Positions 24,931 to 34,398 of a stretch of DNA of 64,000 nucleotides are shown here, in pieces. The DNA lies in NCBI GenBank assembly GCA_029945625.1, contig JAQSCW010000051.1, positions 1 to 64,000 on the forward strand. Reading direction: 5' to 3'. The notes under the pieces are model-generated. The model saw only the letters and a program-made list of their open reading frames with translations, was not told the DNA's origin and searched no databases. Position numbers and translations under genes: made by a program. The stretch is from a bacterium. Its GTDB lineage: Bacteria > Bacteroidota > Bacteroidia > B-17B0 > Aurantibacillaceae. Numbering within the stretch: the stretch's first letter is position 1; every line of letters begins with the position of its first letter.

Positions 24931-26556
24931 TTATCTTTTCAAGAGATATCCTTTTTCCACGATGATGGTCTCTTTGGTACTTACTCCCACTTCAATAGGC
25001 TCGTTAATTTCCTGATAACCTTTCTTACGAATAACAAGCACGTAATTGGCACCATGAAGGGTTAAAAAGTATTCTCCGTTTTCGTTGGTGGTGGTGGACG
25101 ATATGGTAGATCCTTTCGCATCATTCACGGCCACTTCCGCATCGGGTATCACGTATCCTTCCACACCATCACGAAGTGTACCTCGTAATATGCTAAGCCC
25201 ATTGCTGTTCTTCTTTCTGCTGTCTTTTTCAAGAATGGCAAACTCTTTCAAATCAATCTTATAAATATCATTTTCTCCCAATCCACCCTTACGGTCACTC
25301 GACAAATACGCAAATTTGGCATCTGCGCTCAAGGTGAGTTGTCCTTCTTTGGCCGCGGTGTTTATAGGGTACCCCAAATTCACCGGACTCGACCATTTTC
25401 CGTTTTCAAACGACGTTTTAAAAATGTCGTAATTCCCCATGCTATTGCTCCCATTGCTGCAGAAGAACAAAGTTTTACCATCCGGTGCTAAAAACATACC
25501 ACCTTCATCGTGCCCTGAGTTAATTTCAGCTCCCAGATTCACAGGCTCACCCCATTCCGATTTCCGCACCCGTTCCACCATCCAAATATCACTTTTCCCA
25601 TATCCTCCGGGCCGTTCGCTGCTAAAAAAATATTTTTTACCATCCGGACTCACGCAGGCACCGCCCTCCCAATAACTGGTATTGATAGGTTTTCCAAGAG
25701 AAACAGGCACTTTCCATTTGCCATTGGTTACCTTGCTCACAAAAATGTTCCCTCCGCGCTTTAGTTTGTCACGGTTGTCATTATAATAAATAAAGATCTG
25801 TTTTCCATCAGCCGAAATACTGGTGCAGGCATCATGGGCCTTGGTATTAATAGAACCGCTTACACCGGCAGCATGCGCAAAATTTCCGGTCGAACTGTCA
25901 ATTCCTGCAATGTAAATATTCTCATAGTGTTTTCCATCTCCTTCATAATCTACTTCCGAACTGGTGGTCTCAGGACGACGAGTGGTAAATACCAACTGAC
26001 TTCCATCGGCTGTTATGCAAGGGTTTTTGTCATCATATTTACTGTTGATGCCCGATCCCAGGTTGGTAATGGTCACATCCACCGGATTTGCAAGCAACGT
26101 TTTTGCAGTTGAACATTGGCTGGCATGCAGCTCCGCGTCATTTACCAATTCTTTTTCAAGGGTAACGGAGGAAGAGGTAAAGGTGTTTAATTCAGTAAGG
26201 GCAAGATCGTAATTCTCTTCCATCTGATAGATCTCACCGAGCAAAAGATGAGTTTCAGGTTTCACTCCTTTGTTTATTTCGGTTGCTTTTAAAAGACTTG
26301 CCTTGGCAAAATCATAAAGTTTCAAATTAAAATAACAAAGCCCGATGTAATATTTCACCGAAGCGTCACCGGGGTTGTTCTTTTCCACCTCCCTGAAAAT
26401 ATTCATTGCCTGCACATAATCCTCCGCATAGAGCTTTTGTTTGGCAGTCGCCATTCTGGCGGCATCGCCGGCATTGGTAAACACATTATCTTTTTCGCCT
26501 TTTTGCGAAAAGCCTACAATGGTAAGGAACAGGAAAATGTAAGTGAGTTTCTTCAT
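24931..26556 (-). CDS. TPR plus PD40 beta-propeller protein with carboxypeptidase-regulatory-like domain
   Basis: The 541-residue exported protein (signal to about residue 18) has TPR repeats at about 35-140 (AEDYVQAMNIFREVEKNNPG; LYDFAKASLLKATEINKG). A six-blade PD40/WD40-like propeller follows at about 170-430, with repeated YFFSSERPGGYGKSDIW-type blades (also FYYNDNRD, FFCSNGSN, YLSSDRKG). Then comes a regulatory-like beta-sandwich (LRGTLRDGVEGYVIPDAEV). This is the architecture of PorE-like T9SS periplasmic proteins but without the C-terminal OmpA peptidoglycan-binding domain; it ends at about 540. It may dock to cell-envelope partners by the propeller. Function inferred only from domains. 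Confidence 0.75.
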   Translation of the reverse strand: MKKLTYIFLFLTIVGFSQKGEKDNVFTNAGDAARMATAKQKLYAEDYVQAMNIFREVEKNNPGDASVKYYIGLCYFNLKLYDFAKASLLKATEINKGVKPETHLLLGEIYQMEENYDLALTELNTFTSSSVTLEKELVNDAELHASQCSTAKTLLANPVDVTITNLGSGINSKYDDKNPCITADGSQLVFTTRRPETTSSEVDYEGDGKHYENIYIAGIDSSTGNFAHAAGVSGSINTKAHDACTSISADGKQIFIYYNDNRDKLKRGGNIFVSKVTNGKWKVPVSLGKPINTSYWEGGACVSPDGKKYFFSSERPGGYGKSDIWMVERVRKSEWGEPVNLGAEINSGHDEGGMFLAPDGKTLFFCSNGSNSMGNYDIFKTSFENGKWSSPVNLGYPINTAAKEGQLTLSADAKFAYLSSDRKGGLGENDIYKIDLKEFAILEKDSRKKNSNGLSILRGTLRDGVEGYVIPDAEVAVNDAKGSTISSTTTNENGEYFLTLHGANYVLVIRKKGYQEINEPIEVGVSTKETIIVEKGYLLKR

Positions 26557-26684
26557 AGATGCCGGTTTATCGAACTAAAATACAGGTTATTTTGATTATG
26601 CTAAGAAATGTTTTGAAAATTTCTCTATTTTTATGAGTTAATAACCTTGAGGTATTACCTTTATTCACAAAATTGTTTAATACG

Positions 26685-27062
26685 ATGAGCCAATCAAAAT
26701 CAATAATTGTATACACCACCCTTGCTGTCATGCTGGCGATGGGAGTAGCCTGCACGAAAGAAGTGGGTAAACTGAAACCTACAGCCACCCTATTATGCGA
26801 CACCATCAATTACACGCAGGATGTGGAGCCCATTATCGCTAAGAATTGCCTTGGCTGTCATGGTGTAACCCCTGTCATGAGCCCGCCAATACCTCTCACC
26901 AGCTATCAGGAAGTAGTAACACAAGCAGAAAATGGAGAAATTTATAAGTATGTGATCCAGGGTAGCCCCTATTTTATGCCCAAAGGGAGCACAGGCGGCC
27001 TTCCTCAAAACGAGAAAGACCTCATCAATTGTTGGTTACAGAATGGTTATAAGAAAAACTAA
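26685..27062 (+). CDS. Lipoprotein cytochrome c (single haem)
   Basis: The 125-residue product has a lipoprotein signal (MGVACTK, Cys23) and one haem motif, CLGCH (55-59), with a likely axial Met in SPYFMPKGS. This is the small planctomycete-type/cytochrome-c fold seen in periplasmic lipoproteins of this phylum. The ATG at 26685 is chosen over a TTG at 26673. It faces der tail to tail with no gap. Partner enzymes are not adjacent, so its electron-transfer role is unassigned. Confidence 0.75.
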   Translation: MSQSKSIIVYTTLAVMLAMGVACTKEVGKLKPTATLLCDTINYTQDVEPIIAKNCLGCHGVTPVMSPPIPLTSYQEVVTQAENGEIYKYVIQGSPYFMPKGSTGGLPQNEKDLINCWLQNGYKKN

Positions 27063-28370
27063 TCAGGTTTTTTTACGCATACTTACTACGATTGGCACGC
27101 CGCTGAAATCGTAGGCCTCACGAATCTTATTTTCGAGAAACCGTTTGTAAGCTTCCGTCACATACTGCGGCAAATTGCAGTAAAACATAAAAAGCGCTTC
27201 CGTTTTTAATTGGGTAATATATTTCACTTTTACGTATTTTCCCTTTACTGCTTGCGGCGGGGTGTTCTCGATCACATGCAACAAATAATCATTGAGCTGT
27301 CGGGTAGGGATGTGCCGGGTTTTGTTTTCATACACCTTCATCGCCACTTCCACAGCTTTCATAATACGCTGTTTATCATGAACCGAAATAAATAAAATAG
27401 GAATATCCTTAAACGGTTTAATGCGTTCTCTGATTTTTTCTTCGTAGTCTTTTGCAGTTCGGGTATCTTTTTCAACCAGATCCCACTTATTTACAATAAT
27501 GGCAACCCCTTTTCGGTTACGCTCAATCAAACTAAGAATACTTAAGTCCTGAGCTTCCAATCCCTGCTCTGCATCAATCATCAACAAACACACATCGCTA
27601 TTTTCGATTGCGTTTATACTCCGCATCACACTGTAAAACTCCAGATCCTCATGCACCTTGGCTTTTCTTCTAATGCCCGCAGTATCAATAAGCCAAAAAT
27701 CATGTCCAAATTTTGTATAGCGCGTGTTAATAGTATCGCGGGTAGTTCCTGCCACAGGAGTAACTATATTTCTCTCCACTCCTAAAAGGGCATTGGTGAG
27801 CGACGATTTTCCAACATTTGGGCGTCCAACGATGGCAATCTTTGGGATATTCAGTTCTTCAATTCCTTGCTCTTCCTTCGGCAATACCTCCACCAGAGCA
27901 TCCAGCAAATCGCCGGTGCCGCTTCCGCTAATTGCAGAAATTGGAAACACATTGCCCAAACCAAATTGATAAAAATCGGCCGAATAGGCTGCCTTTTCAT
28001 GGCTATCAACTTTGTTGGCAACAATTATTGCCGGTTTTCTGCTTTTGCGAATGATATTGGCAACTTCGGTATCGTATTGGGTAACACCTTCTACCACATC
28101 CACCACAAATAAAAGTGCTGTAGCTTCTTCAATCGCGATCTTCACTTGTTTGCGGATCTCACCTTCAAACACATCCTCGCTGCCTTTAATGTAGCCACCG
28201 GTATCAATCAGACTGAACTCAACTCCCTGCCACTCTGCTTTCCCGTAGTGCCGGTCGCGCGTTACACCCGATACTTCATCCACTATGGCCTGCCGGGTTT
28301 CGGTTAATCGGTTAAAAAGTGTCGATTTCCCCACATTCGGTCTTCCTACTATTGCCACTACATTTGCCAT
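27063..28370 (-). CDS. der: Ribosome biogenesis GTPase Der (EngA)
   Basis: The 435-residue protein has two tandem GTPase domains, each with GRPNVGKS (residues about 9-16 and 180-187), DTGG/DTAG switch regions, NKVD and NKWD specificity motifs, and a KH-like C-terminal domain ([20 protein letters not shown]). It acts in 50S subunit assembly. The start is ATG at 28370 (MANVVAIVG); the three-residue extension is dropped. Length is normal. Confidence 0.95.
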   Translation of the reverse strand: MANVVAIVGRPNVGKSTLFNRLTETRQAIVDEVSGVTRDRHYGKAEWQGVEFSLIDTGGYIKGSEDVFEGEIRKQVKIAIEEATALLFVVDVVEGVTQYDTEVANIIRKSRKPAIIVANKVDSHEKAAYSADFYQFGLGNVFPISAISGSGTGDLLDALVEVLPKEEQGIEELNIPKIAIVGRPNVGKSSLTNALLGVERNIVTPVAGTTRDTINTRYTKFGHDFWLIDTAGIRRKAKVHEDLEFYSVMRSINAIENSDVCLLMIDAEQGLEAQDLSILSLIERNRKGVAIIVNKWDLVEKDTRTAKDYEEKIRERIKPFKDIPILFISVHDKQRIMKAVEVAMKVYENKTRHIPTRQLNDYLLHVIENTPPQAVKGKYVKVKYITQLKTEALFMFYCNLPQYVTEAYKRFLENKIREAYDFSGVPIVVSMRKKT

Positions 28371-28490
28371 AAGCCGCAAAGGTACTCATTTATTGGCAAT
28401 TTTACAGGTTTTAAGGAAGCAAAAGTCCTTCGTTTTTTTATGGCCTGCCCTAACTTTGCGTTCATTAAAGTTCATATTAATGGTCTCTGC

Positions 28491-28721
28491 GGATCAATCG
28501 GAATTGTTGGGGAAATGTAACTAATTTATTCCTTAGATTTTTTAGTTTATTGGAAACAGATTGTTTACTGCGTGAGCGATTGTAGTGGAAAGCCCGCAGC
28601 CACGCCTGTCTCTTTGCGTGGCGAGGACTTGGAACGGAAAGCGCGACCCCGCCAAACGGAATAAAAAAAGAGAGGCGGGGGCACGCCCAAAACCTTTCTC
28701 CCCTGCTTTTCCGCTTGACCA
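28491..28721. mobile_element. MITE-like element, copy 1 (231 bp)
   Basis: It begins GGATCAATCGG and ends CCGCTTGACCA, imperfect inverted ends. It is flanked by GTCTCTGC (28483-28490) and GTCTCTTC (28722-28729), an 8-bp target duplication with one mismatch. About 93% identical by eye to copy 2 at 33743. Inside are two hairpins: GCCACGC/GCGTGGC and CCCCGCC/GGCGGGG. Minus-strand frames through it show no protein character. It sits between der and the large surface protein; 28722-28953 holds no gene. Confidence 0.75.
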
Positions 28722-28918
28722 GTCTCTTCCTTTTTGAAAAAAAATAGTTAAGATTGGTTCCACGCAAAAGAAACCATCTGCTTCAGAAATAGTGTTAAAC
28801 GGATTCCGTGTTTTTGCACATGAGTATTACATGATTTTAAAAAACAATTAACTTATTAAGTAATAATTTATTTGTGATCATGTGTGGAAAATGTCACAAA
28901 TTTAACATTGCAAGTTGC

Positions 28919-28949
28919 TTGTCTATCTGCTCCAATTCTTGTATATTTG
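28919..28949 (+). promoter_or_regulatory. Possible Bacteroidota promoter of the large surface protein
   Basis: TTG at 28919-28921, 20 bases, then TATATTTG at 28942-28949, a match to TTG-N20-TAnnTTTG. It ends only 4 bases before the ATG at 28954, so the transcript would be leaderless or nearly so; it may also be a chance match. Confidence 0.35.
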
Positions 28950-28953
28950 GTAT

Positions 28954-31900
28954 ATGACCCTCAACCGTTTTCTTATCGTCTTCTGTTCGGTGTTTGCCTC
29001 CGCACTGGTCGCTCAACATGATCCTCATACTCAGCCGGTGATTCCGAAAGTGAGCCCCGCCCTTCGTTTTACTGAGAACATGGGTCAATGGGAGAATACT
29101 ATTTTATTTAGAGCACAACTTGACGGCGGTGCGCTGTTCCTCCAAAATAATGCACTCACGTTCAGTTTCTACGACAAGAAAAAATACCGCGCGCTTCATC
29201 ATGGCGGGATCTTAAAAGGCAAGTACAAGGACATGGACATTGCTTGCCATGCCTACAAGGTTCATTTCGATAATTGCAATCCGGTGCCTGTGATTGAAAA
29301 ATTTCAAGCGGGCAGTGATTATGAAAATTTTTTTATAGGTAACGATGAAACCAAATGGAAATCAAATGTAAGAAACTACCATCAGGTATGGCTCCGCGAA
29401 TTATACAAAGGAATAGATTACGAAATTCTCACCGCTGTGAACGGTGTTAAATACACGTTTCATCTCAAACCGGGCAGCGATCCAAATAGCATCAAGATGC
29501 GCTACGAAGGCATCGACAAATTGAGAACTAAAAACGGTGCCCTTCTCATCAAATTAGCAGTGAACGAAGTAATTGAACAAAAGCCCTATGCCTACCAACT
29601 CATTGGTGGTGCGGTGAAGGTGGTTCCCTGCATTTACCGTGTAAAGGACAATGTGGCGGGTTTTGATTTCCCCGCTGGCTACGATAAGAATTACGAGTTG
29701 GTGATTGATCCTTTACTTGTATTCGCCGCTCAATCGGGCTCCACTGCCGATAATTTTGGGATGACAGCCACTTTCGATCCTCAGGGTAACCTCTATTCGG
29801 GAGGAACTGTTTTTAATAATGGTTACCCGGTGACGTTCGGGGCATTTTCTACCAGTTTTAACGGTGGTTCGGGGATGACCGATGTGGTCATCACAAAGTA
29901 CAATTCCACAGGAAATTCGCTTCTTTATTCAACCTACCTTGGCGGTAATATGTCGGAAATTGTAACCAGTCTGATTGTGGACGGAAACAATAATTTGTGT
30001 TTTTACGGAGCCACGGGATCGGCCAATTTCCCCATGACCATTGGAACGTACGATCCTACTTTTAACGGGGGCCAATACTTAAGTTTTATTTATAACGGCA
30101 CAACGTTTAACAATGGTACTGATATTTACGTTGGCAAATTTAATGCATCAGGTACCGCCTTGCTTGGTTGCACGTACTTGGGAGGGAGCGGAAATGATGG
30201 CGTGAATCACGTCAACCATTTGAGCCCTATTTTGGTTTTCGGAAACACCTATTTCGAATACGATACCGATTCCCTGCAGTTTAATTACGGTGATCAATAC
30301 CGAGGAGAGATTCAGTTAGACAATCAAAACAATATATACATTGCCAGCAGCACCCGTTCTTCCAATTTTCCAACAGTAAACGCCTACGACAATTCACTTG
30401 GTGGAAAACAAGATGCCATCGTGGCGAAATTTAATTCGGGTCTTACACAACTACTCTTCTGCACCTACTTGGGTGGAAGCTTAAATGAATGCGGAAATTC
30501 CCTAATAGTGAATGCTAGTTCGGAAGTTTTTGTAACGGGCGGCACCTGCAGTTCTAATTTTCCAACTACTTTGGGCGCTTTTGACAATTCGTACAATGGT
30601 GGCAAAACCGATGGTTTCATCACCCATTTGAATGCCGGTGGTAATGGTCTGCTCCAATCCACCTTTCTTGGAACAAGCAATTATGATCAACCCTATTTTA
30701 TTCAGTCTGATAAGTACAACAATATTTATGTGTACGGACAATCTCTGGGAAACATGCCTGTAATGATGGCGCCGAATGAAACAACAATCTATAACGTACC
30801 CAATACGCACCAGTTTATTACAAGACTCAATCCCACTTTGAGTGCGATTAACATGTCGATGGTTTTTGGAAATTTTACGGGACTCACCGATATTTCCCCT
30901 AGCGCATTTGCGGTGGATAAGTGTAATAATATTTATATTTCGGGATGGGGCGGAAACATTATTACCGGCCCGGCTTTTTCTAACATGCCTTTGCTACAGC
31001 CAACTCAAAGCACCACCAATGGTTTCGATTTTTATTTTATGGGTCTCGATTCTAATGCAAAAGCTTTAAAATATGGTTCTTATTTTGGGGGCGCATATAG
31101 TTCAGAGCATGTTGACGGTGGTACTTCACGTTTCGATCCCAGCGGAAGGATCTATCAATCGGTGTGTGCCGGTTGCGGTGGCTACGATGACTTTCCTGTA
31201 ACACCGGGTGCATGGCCGGGTACGCCCGGTAATCCTAACCACGCGGGAAATTGTAACAATGGCGTAATTAAACTCGATTTTCAATTGCAGATGGCTATTT
31301 CCACAATTCAAACCAATACAGTGGCTGGGTGTACGCCCTTGTCCATCACCTTCACCAATGGTACCCAACCTCCCGGTAGTTCATCCACTTACACCTGGGA
31401 TTTAGGAAATGGAATTACTACAAGTTCAATTCTAAATCCAACAGCAACCTACACGGCTGCAGGAATTTATACTATTTCGCTTACAGTAAGAGATAACCTC
31501 ACTTGCAATAAAACCGATAAAACGGTAACCTATATCACGGTGTATCCAAAACCTACCGCTTCCATTTCTTATTCTACAAATCCTTGTTCCAATGTCATTT
31601 TCGTTTCAAATGCATCAACGGGCTCACTCGGGGCGAATCCGCATTTTTGGAGTTTTGGAAGTGGCATGGGAACGAGCACCCTGAGTTCTGCTACCTATAC
31701 CTATCCCAGCAACGGCACGTATAATGTTTCTTACACTGTTACCGATATTAATGGCTGCAAAGACGCCACCACTGTGCCTGTGCCTATCTTTAATTTTTCT
31801 CCCGGTGTAGTTTCCAACGGATCGGTATGTATTGGCCAAACCACCACCATTACCGCAAGTGGGGGAACCAATTATACCTGGAGTCCGGGTTCATCATTGA

Positions 31901-33516
31901 GCAGTACTCAAGTAGCAGCGCCACTGGCGAGTCCACTCGTAACAACAATTTACACGGTGGTAATTGTGAACAGTGGACCGGGCTATAGTTGTGCAAAAAC
32001 CCTCACCACACAAATGATTGTACTTCCGGGACCCACATCCAATTTTAGTTTGAGTTCCAATCCTTGTTCAAATACGGTGAGCACTACAAACTCTTCAACG
32101 GGCAATCTCAATACCATTCCTTATGCCTGGAATTTCGGAAACGGCAGCCCCATTGTAACTGCAGCAGCTCCATTTTATACTTATCCGGGAAACGGAACGT
32201 ATACGGTATCACTCACAGTTACCGATGTAGATGGCTGTCAACACACCACGTCTCAAGTAATTTCTATTTTTAATTTTACACCGGGCGTGGTAAGCAGCTC
32301 ATCCCTATGTTATGGATTAACTACTACTATCACTGCCGCAGGAGGTACTAACTATACCTGGACTCCAGCCTCCTCGTTAAGTAATACTTCCATTGCAGGA
32401 CCTTCGGCAAATCCTACGGTGACAACAATTTACACGGTAAACATCGCAAACGATTCGCCCGGATACACCTGCTCAAAAACACTTACTACACAGATATTGG
32501 TAAATCCAACTCCTACCACCAGTTTCAATTTCAGTATTAATCCTTGCGGTGGAGGGGTGTACTTTCTCGATCAATCGGCCAGCGATATTACAGCATGGCA
32601 GTGGACACTTTCTCCAACTAAAACCAGTTCGGTTCAGTCGCCTTATAATTTTTACAAAGCAGGTGGAACTTACACCGTCACCTTGATTACGACGAATAGT
32701 TATGGCTGTAAAAATTCTCTTGAAAAGACGTTGACTGTCCCAACTCCGCCACCTCTCTCTATTAGTCGCGACACTGCCATTTGTATAGGCGGTGCCATAC
32801 AACTGGATGCCGAAGGCGGCGTTTTGTACCAATGGACGCCGGCTGAGTCACTCGACTTTTCTAACGTGCATAATCCTATTGCGAATCCAAAAGTTACTAC
32901 CGAATATTCGGTGAACATAATCACGTCGCAAGTGGTAGATGGCAAGACCTGCGAATTTGTATTAACGGTGGAAGTGAGAGTAGATGTATTATCAAAAACT
33001 CCTGTGAAAGCCTTTGCCAATCCGGTTTTGGTAACCACGGGCGACCCCACCACGCTCACGTATTTGGGCGATCCGGGTGCTCTCGTCACCTGGCTGCCTC
33101 TTGGAGCCACCACACCGCCAATTGGGTATACTGTTATTGCTTATCCTGTAAAACCAACCACGTACACAGCAGTTGCAACTAGAGGAGTTTGCAGGGAGGT
33201 GGTAGAAGTGAATGTGGATGCCTTTACTGCGGGATGTTCCATCAACGACTTTTTTGTTCCGAATACATTTACGCCAAACGGCGATGGTGAAAACGATATT
33301 TTATATGTAAGAGGCTTAAAGATTGATGAAGTTTATTTCACAGTTTACAACCGTTGGGGCGAAAAAGTATTTGAGACCAACGACAAAAACAAAGGCTGGG
33401 ATGGACGCTATAAAGGTAAGGATGCCGATATTGGCGTGTTTGGCTGGTATCTGAAAGCGAAGTGTGTAAATGGCGCTGAGGCATTTCATAAAGGAAATGT
33501 GACTTTGATTCGCTGA
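28954..33516 (+). CDS. Large surface protein: DUF7948-like/SBBP propeller, PKD domains, gliding-associated C-terminus
   Basis: The 1520-residue protein has a signal peptide (to about residue 21, SALVAQ). An N-terminal module starts at about residue 35 (LRFTENMGQWENTILFRAQL). SBBP-type propeller repeats follow at about 240-760 (ANFPMTIGTYDPTFNGG; SNFPTTLGAFDNSYNGGKTD, each preceded by YLGG-like strands), then several PKD domains at about 790-1280 (TYTWDLGNGITTSS; SFTVTD-like strands). It ends in the gliding-associated C-terminal domain NTFTPNGDGENDILYVRG..VYNRWGEKVFET, a T9SS type B sorting signal. It is exported to the cell surface, probably for adhesion or gliding. Two adjacent repeat blocks (about 31.55-32.0 and 32.0-32.5 kb) are close paralogues. 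The start is the ATG opening the signal peptide. Confidence 0.9.
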   Translation: MTLNRFLIVFCSVFASALVAQHDPHTQPVIPKVSPALRFTENMGQWENTILFRAQLDGGALFLQNNALTFSFYDKKKYRALHHGGILKGKYKDMDIACHAYKVHFDNCNPVPVIEKFQAGSDYENFFIGNDETKWKSNVRNYHQVWLRELYKGIDYEILTAVNGVKYTFHLKPGSDPNSIKMRYEGIDKLRTKNGALLIKLAVNEVIEQKPYAYQLIGGAVKVVPCIYRVKDNVAGFDFPAGYDKNYELVIDPLLVFAAQSGSTADNFGMTATFDPQGNLYSGGTVFNNGYPVTFGAFSTSFNGGSGMTDVVITKYNSTGNSLLYSTYLGGNMSEIVTSLIVDGNNNLCFYGATGSANFPMTIGTYDPTFNGGQYLSFIYNGTTFNNGTDIYVGKFNASGTALLGCTYLGGSGNDGVNHVNHLSPILVFGNTYFEYDTDSLQFNYGDQYRGEIQLDNQNNIYIASSTRSSNFPTVNAYDNSLGGKQDAIVAKFNSGLTQLLFCTYLGGSLNECGNSLIVNASSEVFVTGGTCSSNFPTTLGAFDNSYNGGKTDGFITHLNAGGNGLLQSTFLGTSNYDQPYFIQSDKYNNIYVYGQSLGNMPVMMAPNETTIYNVPNTHQFITRLNPTLSAINMSMVFGNFTGLTDISPSAFAVDKCNNIYISGWGGNIITGPAFSNMPLLQPTQSTTNGFDFYFMGLDSNAKALKYGSYFGGAYSSEHVDGGTSRFDPSGRIYQSVCAGCGGYDDFPVTPGAWPGTPGNPNHAGNCNNGVIKLDFQLQMAISTIQTNTVAGCTPLSITFTNGTQPPGSSSTYTWDLGNGITTSSILNPTATYTAAGIYTISLTVRDNLTCNKTDKTVTYITVYPKPTASISYSTNPCSNVIFVSNASTGSLGANPHFWSFGSGMGTSTLSSATYTYPSNGTYNVSYTVTDINGCKDATTVPVPIFNFSPGVVSNGSVCIGQTTTITASGGTNYTWSPGSSLSSTQVAAPLASPLVTTIYTVVIVNSGPGYSCAKTLTTQMIVLPGPTSNFSLSSNPCSNTVSTTNSSTGNLNTIPYAWNFGNGSPIVTAAAPFYTYPGNGTYTVSLTVTDVDGCQHTTSQVISIFNFTPGVVSSSSLCYGLTTTITAAGGTNYTWTPASSLSNTSIAGPSANPTVTTIYTVNIANDSPGYTCSKTLTTQILVNPTPTTSFNFSINPCGGGVYFLDQSASDITAWQWTLSPTKTSSVQSPYNFYKAGGTYTVTLITTNSYGCKNSLEKTLTVPTPPPLSISRDTAICIGGAIQLDAEGGVLYQWTPAESLDFSNVHNPIANPKVTTEYSVNIITSQVVDGKTCEFVLTVEVRVDVLSKTPVKAFANPVLVTTGDPTTLTYLGDPGALVTWLPLGATTPPIGYTVIAYPVKPTTYTAVATRGVCREVVEVNVDAFTAGCSINDFFVPNTFTPNGDGENDILYVRGLKIDEVYFTVYNRWGEKVFETNDKNKGWDGRYKGKDADIGVFGWYLKAKCVNGAEAFHKGNVTLIR

Positions 33517-33570
33517 TCAAAAAAAATCTGATTAAAATAAAATAAATTAGTAAATTTGCCATCCTTAAAT

Positions 33571-33645
33571 GGTAGGTATAGCTCAGTTGGTTAGAGCATC
33601 GGTTTGTGGTACCGAGGGTCGTGGGTTCGAGCCCCATTACTTACC
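33571..33645 (+). tRNA. tRNA-His (anticodon GTG)
   Basis: Acceptor arm GTAGGTA/TACTTAC, D-arm GCTCAGTTGGTTAGAGC, anticodon loop TTGTGGT with GTG, T-arm GTGGGTTCGAGCCCC. The extra 5' G (33571) pairs with C73 (33645), the His identity mark. CCA is not encoded. TAAATTTG at 33551-33558 fits a -7 promoter element. Confidence 0.97.
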
Positions 33646-33662
33646 CAAACAAAACAAAGCAA

Positions 33663-33684
33663 CCCCGCAATAGCGGGGTTTTTT
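33663..33684 (+). terminator. Rho-independent terminator of tRNA-His
   Basis: CCCCGC-AATA-GCGGGG followed by TTTTTT, 18 bases after the tRNA. Confidence 0.9.
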
Positions 33685-33737
33685 ATTGTGCGCATAAACG
33701 TTGCAAGCTTGCATGCATAAGCGACATGCGCACAATA
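33684..33737. repeat. Inverted repeat next to the mazEF left flank
   Basis: TATTGTGCGCAT (33684-33695) is perfectly complementary to ATGCGCACAATA (33726-33737), enclosing TTGCAAGCTTGCATGC. Its right part is shared with the 98-bp repeat. Confidence 0.55.
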
Positions 33738-34039
33738 AAAACGGATCAATCGGACCTATTGGGGAAATGTAACTAATTTATTCCTTGGATATTTTTAGAT
33801 AATTGGATACAGATTGTTTGCTGCGTGAGCGATTGAAGTGGAAAGCCCGCAGCCACGCCTGCCTCTTCGCGTGGCGCGGACTTGGAACGGAAAGCGCGAC
33901 CCCGCCAAACGGAATAAAAAAAGAAAGGCGGGGGCACGCCCAAAACCTTTCTCCCCTGCTTTTCCGTTTGACCCATAAAAACGTCTCGTCAATTTTTATA
34001 CTTGCGGGGATTGACGAGACGGCTTTGTTTTGTTTGAGG
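33702..34039 (+). repeat. 98-bp direct repeat left of mazEF, interrupted by the MITE
   Basis: 33702-33742 joined to 33983-34039 gives 98 bp, 89 of which match 34850-34947. The MITE and its 8-bp duplication (33743-33982) interrupt it. It contains CGTCTCGTCAAT / ATTGACGAGACG, a perfect 12-bp inverted repeat. Confidence 0.75.
33743..33974. mobile_element. MITE-like element, copy 2 (232 bp), with empty-site paralogue
   Basis: Begins GGATCAATCGG and ends CCGTTTGACCC: 9 of 11 terminal bases are inverted repeats. The target duplication ATAAAAAC is exact at 33735-33742 and 33975-33982. The same target without an insertion is at 34883-34890 in the right 98-bp repeat. No open frame of protein character, so it must be mobilised in trans. 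Confidence 0.85.
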
Positions 34040-34099
34040 GAAACCGTGTAATTTTTGGGTTTGCATTTTATTGTAGGAACAAAACATCAAAAAATAAAT

Positions 34100-34130
34100 T
34101 TGGACAATTCTATTAAATGTAATAACTTTG
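34100..34130 (+). promoter_or_regulatory. Promoter of mazEF
   Basis: TTG at 34100-34102, 20 bases, TAACTTTG at 34123-34130, matching the Bacteroidota consensus. The first codon is 22 bases further on. An AT-rich repeat around it (ATGTAATAAC, TGTAATTAC) could be the antitoxin operator. Confidence 0.6.
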
Positions 34131-34152
34131 TAATTACATTAATTCTTGACAA

Positions 34153-34398
34153 TTGGACGTTTCATTAATATCAATCGGCAACTCAAAAGGTATTCGACTC
34201 TCTAAAACAATACTCGAAAAATATAACATTCAGGACACTATTGAGTTGGTTCTTGAAAAAGGTTTTATCATTTTAAAACCGAAGACAGCTGCACGAAAAG
34301 GTTGGGAAAAGTCCTTTAAGAAAATGCACCAAAACGGTGACGACAAGCCTTTAATGACAGACGTTTTTAAAGACGAAAGTTTCGAAGAATGGAGCTAA
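34153..34398 (+). CDS. mazE: MazE-like antitoxin (AbrB/SpoVT fold)
   Basis: The 81-residue protein has the swapped-hairpin AbrB fold: SLISIGNSKGIRLSKTILEKY, then IELVLEKGFIILKP. An acidic C-terminal tail (MTDVFKDESFEEWS) would wrap the toxin. It appears to use a TTG start at 34153 and no in-frame ATG precedes it, so initiation may be weak. It overlaps mazF by 10 bases and lies just after a good promoter. It should neutralise MazF and repress the operon. Confidence 0.85.
   Translation: MDVSLISIGNSKGIRLSKTILEKYNIQDTIELVLEKGFIILKPKTAARKGWEKSFKKMHQNGDDKPLMTDVFKDESFEEWS

Noticed and set aside
28477-28767. Minus-strand frames in MITE copy 1 (also in copy 2, 33773-33992)
   Set aside because: They follow the repeat rather than a gene, are arginine/phenylalanine-rich, and change frame between the two copies.
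31550-32510. Tandem duplication inside the surface protein as a mobile repeat
   Set aside because: The similarity follows PKD-domain units at the protein level and stays in frame, so it is ordinary domain duplication.
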